Assembly: GCA_944474755.1 (NCBI GenBank)
Contig: OX104120.1
Span: forward strand, 23,707,242 to 23,771,241
Length of the DNA stretch: 64,000 nt
Source of the DNA: Limnoperna fortunei
Taxonomy: Eukaryota > Mollusca > Bivalvia > Mytilida > Modiolidae
Direction of reading: 5' to 3'
Below, piece after piece: positions 57,336 through 64,000 of this stretch (its first letter is position 1; each line of letters opens with the position of its first letter). The notes beneath the pieces were generated by a model. That model was not told the origin of the DNA, made no database searches, and was given only the letters and a program-made list of their open reading frames with translations. The translations under genes were made by a program, and so were the position numbers.

Positions 57336-58487
57336 AAGCTTTCAAGAAATCAACTCATATCAGTTGATCCAATCTGGATGTTCCCTTCAACCGAGAGCCG
57401 TAACTGTATATTAAGGAAGCTTCACTTCCTATCATTAACCTATGATAAGACTGAATTTTTATATACAATGTGCATTGAATTGGATGTATCTACATATTAT
57501 CTGATTTCCTGTCAAGAATGAGCCATAAAATCAAGTTTTTGTGGTAATGGAGAATGGGTTCATTTAAAAATTTGCCAAAAACTGATGACCAACTGATCAA
57601 GATTAATATACTCATAACTTAACTTGAGTGAGCAAACAACGGGAGTTAATAACTTTCAGGAAAAGCTAAATATGACTTGTTGCTTTTTTTATCAATGAAC
57701 AAATAATGGTCATGTTTAACATTTATAAATTAAATGTATATATTTTTATTTCTTTTAAATAGTCTATGGGTGAGCAATCACAGTCTATTAGCATAAACAG
57801 ACCCAACGTCGTCTATATCCAATATATAACAAAGAATTAAAAACATTCCTTTTGTAATATAAGACTGAATTTAGATGATACTTTCAGATGCTAAGTCAAA
57901 TCACAATTGGGTCAACTTTTATACAAGTCAAACACTTCTACTGTGTCTAGCACTATTTATAAGCATATCGAAATACATTTTTTTTAAATGCATGGAGCAA
58001 TATATATACACAATAATAGTACAATTGTCAGAAGAAAATTTATAATTTATTTTTAGGAGCCTTAGAAACAGGTAGAAATGCAAGAATCTGCCTATCATTC
58101 TCACTTGTTTTGCTGCGAGTACAAATAAACTGTATAGTTTCAAACAATGTAGGATTATTGTTTTTATCCTGCAAGTACATTTTACACTTATAAAAAACAA
58201 CGAAAATGTGCACTTTTATCTGCTTTATGAAATTTTTGCCACATTTCACAATCATAGCCTGATGCCCTAAATAAATATTGTATTCAACAACATGTCGTAA
58301 ACCAGAACAGAATGTTAAATATGGTTAGAAGCCACGACAAGGGTACCAGGAGACTATATGACACTGCCAAATAAAGCAAAAATGTCTTCTTCCTTTATTG
58401 TGCAGCAAATGTAATGACTGCAGGATAAAAAAAATCAGTTTGCCAAACTTGCTTTTCAGAAAGTCAGATAAAACTTCCATTTAATGC
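57336..58487. other. AT-rich sequence, nothing recognised
   Basis: Minus-strand frames at 57928-58255 are under 91 codons without recognisable domains. Confidence 0.45.
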
Positions 58488-58598
58488 AATCTAATTAAAA
58501 TTAAAACTTTCACTGGCTCCCCCTTTTTGTTATTGTCACTGCACAGCGACAATAACAAAAAACAGGGAGCTAGTGAAAGATTTAATTTTAATTAGATT
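58488..58598. mobile_element. 111-bp near-perfect palindrome
   Basis: Left arm AATCTAATTAAAATTAAAAC, TTTCACTGGCTCCC, TTTTTGTTATTGTC pairs with right arm GACAATAACAAAAA, GGGAGCTAGTGAAAG, TTTAATTTTAATTAGATT. At the centre GTCACTG-CA-CAGCGAC pairs with one mismatch, so the loop is about 2 nt. Either a MITE or a young inverted duplication. Confidence 0.85.
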
Positions 58599-58995
58599 GA
58601 ACTTAATGTTTAAGGTTATGTACAATTAGGTCCTAGCATTATTTCTTTACAGACTGATGCTCAATTTCATTTCAAATTTCGACAAGATGACTTGAGTTGT
58701 TCCAAGTCCTTATAAACTTTTAGCACCTTTTTAAGCTGAAGTGATTGTTTATAGACAAAACATCAAAATATCTCCAGACCATAACAAGACTAAAGACTTT
58801 TACAGTATACATGGGTAACAGTATATTCAGGTTGTATACAGAAATGTCTACACAGACCCTCAAATTTTAATAACATATACACACAAATTAAGAATATTTT
58901 GAAACCAAAATTTTAATCATGTTTATCACAAGATTTAAGAGTTTAGAACACAAAATATTAATATTTACACTAAAAACAATTAGAAAAAATCTATC
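58599..58995. other. AT-rich spacer
   Basis: Nothing recognised. Confidence 0.5.
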
Positions 58996-59180
58996 AAAGA
59001 CAGAAATGGCCGGATTTCGTTAAAAAATAACTGTCATTTAACAGGAATTAGGTGAGCGACAGACCTGAAATCGAATCCCACGTTATGGGAGGCCATGCTG
59101 ATGCTGCATACCAAATTTCAAGAGAATGTGATTAATAGTTGCTGAGAAAACTGTTACGAAAATGTTCCCCCACCTGCCCC
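58996..59180. repeat. Dispersed repeat fragment, copy 1
   Basis: CAAAGACAGAAATGGCCGGA-TTTCGTTAAA, AGGTGAGCGACAGACCTGAA, CGTTATGGGAGGCCATGCTG and CAAATTTCAAGAGAATGTGA are shared in order with 61498-61640. The element type is unknown. Confidence 0.8.
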
Positions 59181-60720
59181 CCCAACATTTGCCATACTAT
59201 AACCCAGATTCTCACTCTATGAAATCTGGCCAAAAAGTACTGTCTATAGTACATGTACTTTTAGGAAGTTTCAGAAGAAAAGCTAATAAATGTTCAGTGT
59301 TACAATGCTTACCCAGAGTAGCTGTTGTGTGGAAAGTGTACATACAGGTCATGTTTTACCTATAGTCCTGATCAACAATGTTAATTAACTCTCTCCAATT
59401 ATTCCATTCATATGAGCACAGTTTCTTTCTATTTTGATAATAATTATTGTGTATTGATTAGTTTGATCACCTGTTTTTTACCTACCATTATTGATGGCTT
59501 TGAAGTAACAGGTGTACTATATCATAATTGTATTGGAAGTTTTTGTGTTCATCAAAGGTTACCTTTCTCCATACAAAATTATTCAAAAAAATTCTAATAC
59601 TGTTGATTTAATTCTCTAACATGTTACATGATATGCATTGTAATTAGGCTACAGTGGTGTTTTAAATTAATTTAGTTTAAAAACAAAACTGAATATTTCC
59701 CAACATTCAGAAGTAATTCAGTAATACTGTTTATTTTTTAGGATAAGAATTGGAAACAAATATTTTACATGTTTAATTTAGTTAAGGTTAAGTTTATGGG
59801 TATAAGTATAATTAAATTAAAATAGCTACAATAATATCATTTCAAATCTGTTTAAAATCCAGAAAGATAAAAAATGGTAAGGTTAAAAACACTCTAAGTA
59901 TGTGATTTATCCAGAAGTTCATGTATTATACAACACCTTGGGATTGATATCTGGGGTGATGGTAATCGAGCATGAATTACTGACAATAGCATTCTATATT
60001 CTATCATGTATTAATTCTGATACTATATCAAATGTATGTTGTTCATCTAATGTAATTAATGATTGGTTAATGAAGGTGGGTATTAAAGATACAAATATTT
60101 AGATGCTACAGTAACTTTATGACTGAGACTATACTATTATTTGTTAAAAACTGTTTTCTTTCAATTACAAATTAATTGCAATGTAAATGGTCATTTGTGT
60201 CCAGATGATATGTATTTTGATCAGTACTTTTTTAATCCTTCAAAACAGAGACAAAGACAAGACAAGACAAAAGCTTTCTTTAAAGTTGGTACATAAAAAA
60301 AACAACAAACACAGGCTCTACAGAGCTTTTAAAACCGACAAACATACATAGACAACAACAAAGGCAAAATATTAAAATACATACGTACATGTTAAAATAG
60401 ATAGGAAGACTAGAAAGAGAAAAAGTTAGGAAAATTTGAACTTGAAAGTAAAGACATTAGTGCAAGGTTCTGACATGAAATCACAGCAAAGATTTAAGAT
60501 AAAATAATCATATCCCAAAATATCTTTGATTTCTAGTAAAAGATGTTTTATCCAATCAAAACCAGCAATACACACCAAAAAGCAATACAGCTGTATACGT
60601 AAACAACAACAACAACAAATAAAAGGAAAAATATTATTTTTAACAAAAACAATAGCAAAAGTCTGAAATAGCCAGGTTGCAAAGCTTTAACAAATGAGGA
60701 AATCATTTTAAATGTATTTG
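59181..60720. other. AT-rich sequence, nothing recognised
   Basis: No tandem unit or transposon end. Short open frames only (59162, 59412, 59902). Confidence 0.5.
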
Positions 60721-61426
60721 GCAGAAAGTTTAGTGTCTGCTTCAAAACGTACAGAAAGTTCAAGAACTGTATTAAAAGCTGTACTAAAAGTTCAGGGACT
60801 GTGTCAAAAGCTGTAAAGAAAGTTTAGGGTCTGTCATATTCAATTGTACAGAAAGTTCAGGGTCTGTTTCAAAATGTGTACAGAAAGTTTAGGGGCTGTT
60901 TCAAAAGCTGTATAGAAAAATTTGGGTCTGTGTTGAAGCTGTATAGAAAGTTCAGAGTCTGTGTCAAAAGCTGTACAGAAAGTTCAGAGTCTGTGTCAAA
61001 AGCTGTACTAAAAGTTCAGGGTCTGTGTCAAAAGATGTACAGAAGGATTAGGGTCCAAGTCAAAAGCTGTACAGAAAGATAAGGGTCTGAGTCAATAGTT
61101 GTACTGAAAGTTTAGCATCTAAGTCAAAAGCTGAACAGAAAGTTTACGGGCTGTGTCAAAAGCTGAACTAAGTTCAGGGTCTGTGTCCAAAGCTGTACAA
61201 GAAAGTTCAGGGTCTGTGTCAAAATCTGTACAGAACATTTAGGGTCCAAGTCAAAAGCTGTACAGAAAGTTTAGCGTCCGAGTCAAAAGATGTACAGAAA
61301 GTTTAGGGGCTGTGTCAAAAGCTGTACAGAAAGTTTAGTGTCCGTGTCAAAAGCTGTGCAGAAAGTTAAGGATCTTCATCAAAATTTGTACGGAGAGTTC
61401 AGGGTCTGTGTCAAAAGCTGTACAAG
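60721..61426. repeat. 32-bp tandem array, ~22 degenerate copies
   Basis: Unit AAAGCTGTACAGAAAGTTCA-GGGTCTGTGTCA, 32 bp, with many substitutions. ORF 60876-61082 follows the repeat. Confidence 0.94.
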
Positions 61427-61497
61427 ATGATTAATCAAAATTTTCCCTATTTAGTCAAATGTGCTGAAAATGTAAAAATCTTAAACAAAAAATTGAT

Positions 61498-61640
61498 CAA
61501 AGACAGAAATGGCCGGATTTCGTTAAACAAGAAGTAGGTGAGCGACATACCTGAAATTGAATCCCTCGTTATGGGAGGTCATGCTGCATATCAAATTTCA
61601 AGAGAATGTAATTAGTAGTTGCTGAGAAGGTACCATCTTC
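61498..61640. repeat. Dispersed repeat fragment, copy 2
   Basis: Second copy of the 58996 fragment, lacking a ~15-bp piece (TAACTGTCATTTAAC) and the duplicated ATGCTG of copy 1. The two copies flank the region holding the 32-bp array. Confidence 0.8.
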
Positions 61641-63556
61641 TTAAAATTTAAAAAGTTCCCAATTCGGGAAAAAAAGTTTTAAACAAAATTCAATCCATTC
61701 AATTACAGCAGGTGCACTGGGTCAATTTGTGTGCAATCTTGCTAATAAGTTTAAGATCTGAAAGCTATTGGAGAATTTGCTAAAACAAAAAAAAACATAA
61801 CCTTTCTACTGCACGAACCAAATTTTGTGTAACCAAGCCAAAAAGGCAAACTTTTTGATTTTATTTTCTGGAACTAACCAGAGTTCAGTACATGAGAGCA
61901 AAAGCACACCTTTAAAATAGCATGACTTGTAAAATTCTGTGTGGTTATTTATTAGAACAAAATATATTTAATAAATAATTCACTTTCTAAATTAAATTTT
62001 AAAGTATTGATTAGTATTGTTAAATCAATCATTTTTCATTACATAATTTTAAAAAATTACAAATAGGGTTTTAATTTTAAGCTCAAACCCCAATCTTCTT
62101 TACATATAACTGGCAAAAACCATTTAAATATAGAATAACAGACAAAATAAATCCAATCTACTCTTAACAATCCTTACCTGTTAATAAATAATCTTGCTAT
62201 GCTTGGATGTTGACTATAGAGTACTCCTGCTGCTACAATCCAGTTGCAGGAAACTGCAGGTGAGAAATATTGGCAAAATAATCTATGTGTAAAATAAATA
62301 TGTCAATTCATCTCTGTAATCAGTCACATCCAATTAGACTACATAAATATAAACTGCTACAGACATACAAACTATACACATACATTTTTAATGAATAAGC
62401 TAGTAACTTTGTTATGTAGTCACGAATTAAAAAATTAATCCACAAATGAGAAAAAACTCGAAAACTTCATAAATATTGTCTTTTTCTAGAAAAGCACTTA
62501 TGACTGTTTAATACCTCCCTGCAGACATTAGCTGATTAATTGTTTGTAAACAGAGTATAAACAATTAATACATCCTCTTATCAGCTGATTCCATTCCAGA
62601 TCCTTGTAATAGCAAATCTGAGTAGCACTACTTAATTGTTTCACCGATATAAACTGGTATTTCCATATCATGCTCATTCAATGTTCCTGTGAAAGTTACG
62701 CTCAGTCTAATTAATGGTAAGATACAGTAGGAAAGGCTTCATTTAATTCAATACATGAAAAACAATTACAGATAATGATTTTATAAAATTAAACACTGGT
62801 GAAATTTATAGCTGAGTTATTGCATATGAAATTAACCATGTCATACTTATGTCATTTATTAATACCTTCCATGTAATAATTTTTTTTTCATTCAGTTATA
62901 ATTAAATGGGTGAAAACAATATTTTAGATACCTAGAATTTTACCTTTACTAAAACCCGTTTAAAGCAAACCCTGATTAAATTGAAACACTCACGTGTAAA
63001 CTGAATCATGAATAAATTACAATCCTTTGTAAATTTAAAAAAAAATATTCAAAATATTTGAAATTTATGTAAACTAAACCTACCAAAACCCTATACTCTT
63101 CCACCCTCTTTGGGAGATAGAAGATGAAACACACTGTTTCTTATACAGTCCAAAAAAAACACAATTAGGCAAAATTCAAAATTGTTATATTCTTTTGTTT
63201 CAAAACTAACAAATGTAAACATTTCAATGACTTAAATTACAAACAAAAGCTTTAAAACAAACAAATTTTTGACCTCTCGTTTTGTATGTGTCACAATCTG
63301 TTAAAATAGTAAATGATAAATAAATTGAATTATAAACAAATATATTTACATTACGTTTGTATTTCATCTATATCTTAGATTTCTATTGGTTAAAATCGTA
63401 AGATGATGTAGAATCACTCATTCAACACGTTTCATTAAAAATGTGAATCTGTCAGTGCATTCATACATCATTGAAAATGTGCTTCGATCAATGCTTTCAT
63501 ACATAAATGAAACTTCAAACCAATGCATTCAATTCTTAAATGTTAGTCTCAAAGGG
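61641..63556. other. AT-rich sequence, nothing recognised
   Basis: No repeat unit, transposon end or coding signal seen up to the LINE tail at 63557. Confidence 0.5.
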
Positions 63557-63558
63557 TA

Positions 63559-63589
<31 letters not shown>

Positions 63590-64000
63590 TTATTTAAAGA
63601 GGGTAGCTCAATTAGTTTACACTAATCTACCTTGAGGCCCTCAAAATCATATAAAACACATAATTGTGATAACATAAAAATGAAAATAAAAATGAACAGT
63701 TCAATAGTCATGCATATTTACAAACAAGAAACATATAAGATCATATAAAAACACAATTCAGTCAAAATTTCTTAATTCCCTTTTATGTGATTAAGGCATT
63801 TCGTTTTAAAACTATTTAGAGTTGTAGCATTTTTAATATTAATTGGCAGTTTATTCCATTGTAATGCAGATGAATAAGCAAAGGATTTTTTCATGGCGTT
63901 GGTGTTTGGACGGATTACTGTTAAGTTATTATTAGTTACAGATCTTAAATTCCTGTTATTATTTTCCGAGCACGGAATACATAAAGTTTTTAAATAATCT
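63557..64000 (-). mobile_element. 3' end of a non-LTR retrotransposon (LINE)
   Basis: On the minus strand: end of a reverse-transcriptase ORF, a stop codon at 63774-63772, a ~170-bp 3' UTR, a polyadenylation-type AATAAA (63604-63599) and a (TTA)n tail of about 12 units (63594-63557). Such a triplet tail is typical of several invertebrate LINE clades. The element runs off the right edge, so its clade and 5' extent are unknown. Confidence 0.85.
63772..63999 (-). CDS. LINE reverse-transcriptase ORF, C-terminal 75 residues
   Basis: The frame is open from the window edge to TAA at 63774-63772. The peptide includes the segment AMKKSFAYSSALQWNKLPIN, which has the SF-Y-SA-WN-LP pattern common at the C-termini of non-LTR retrotransposon RT proteins, and ends KTKCLNHIKGN. 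An upstream CIPCSENNNRNLR part also fits this family. The start lies outside the window. No frameshift is seen in the visible part. RT catalytic motifs would lie further right. It functions in target-primed reverse transcription if the rest is intact. Confidence 0.82.
   Translation of the reverse strand, partial: DYLKTLCIPCSENNNRNLRSVTNNNLTVIRPNTNAMKKSFAYSSALQWNKLPINIKNATTLNSFKTKCLNHIKGN

Overview
This window looks like nuclear, gene-poor, AT-rich DNA from an animal, most likely a bivalve mollusc. The evidence for that is several interspersed families typical of bivalve genomes: tRNA-derived SINEs beginning GGCCTCGGTGGCCGAGTGG, and long non-autonomous elements beginning CTAGAGGCTCCCAGGAGCC and ending GGGTCAGGTGAGCTA. 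The species assignment is inference. There is no operon structure and no rRNA, functional tRNA, CRISPR array or convincing host exon. The only protein-coding sequence I can defend is the C-terminal end of a non-LTR retrotransposon reverse transcriptase on the minus strand at the right edge (63772-63999), with its 3' UTR and (TAA)n tail. Layout: 1-616 is a 48-bp A/C-rich minisatellite. 1645-6635 is a ~5 kb, ~102-copy satellite with a 49-bp unit and higher-order structure. 8.4-9.2 kb holds small palindromic (MITE-like) elements. 10.9-11.65 kb is a 51-bp array and 13.4-14.9 kb a second, unrelated 49-bp array. Between 11.7 and 40.8 kb lie eight long elements, all in one orientation, with the terminal layout of Helentron/Helitron2-type rolling-circle transposons. 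Several are inserted into other repeats: 27736-29740 into a SINE, 39318-40797 into an AAGTCACAGG minisatellite, 17878-19310 into a 27-bp minisatellite. 19.3-22.4 kb is a run of 26-, 33- and 34-bp arrays. 38.06-39.16 kb has two further families with the same end layout. 43.1-46.05 kb is a cluster of 29-, 28- and 77-bp arrays, including one inverted unit. 48.05-48.55 kb is a SINE inserted in a SINE, with a visible target-site duplication. 52.0-53.2 kb is a 28-bp array with 92-bp higher-order repeats. 55.4-56.7 kb is a CpG-rich patch that could be a promoter or CpG island. 57.0-61.4 kb carries 80-bp and 32-bp arrays and one near-perfect 111-bp inverted repeat. What ties the window together is layered transposition and tandem amplification. 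The most informative observation is that the terminal hairpins of the Helentron-like elements vary by compensatory changes between subfamilies, and that the distant subterminal repeat at the other end changes with them. This points to termini kept by transposase recognition. Long ORFs in the tandem arrays are by-products of repeat periodicity and are not annotated as genes.
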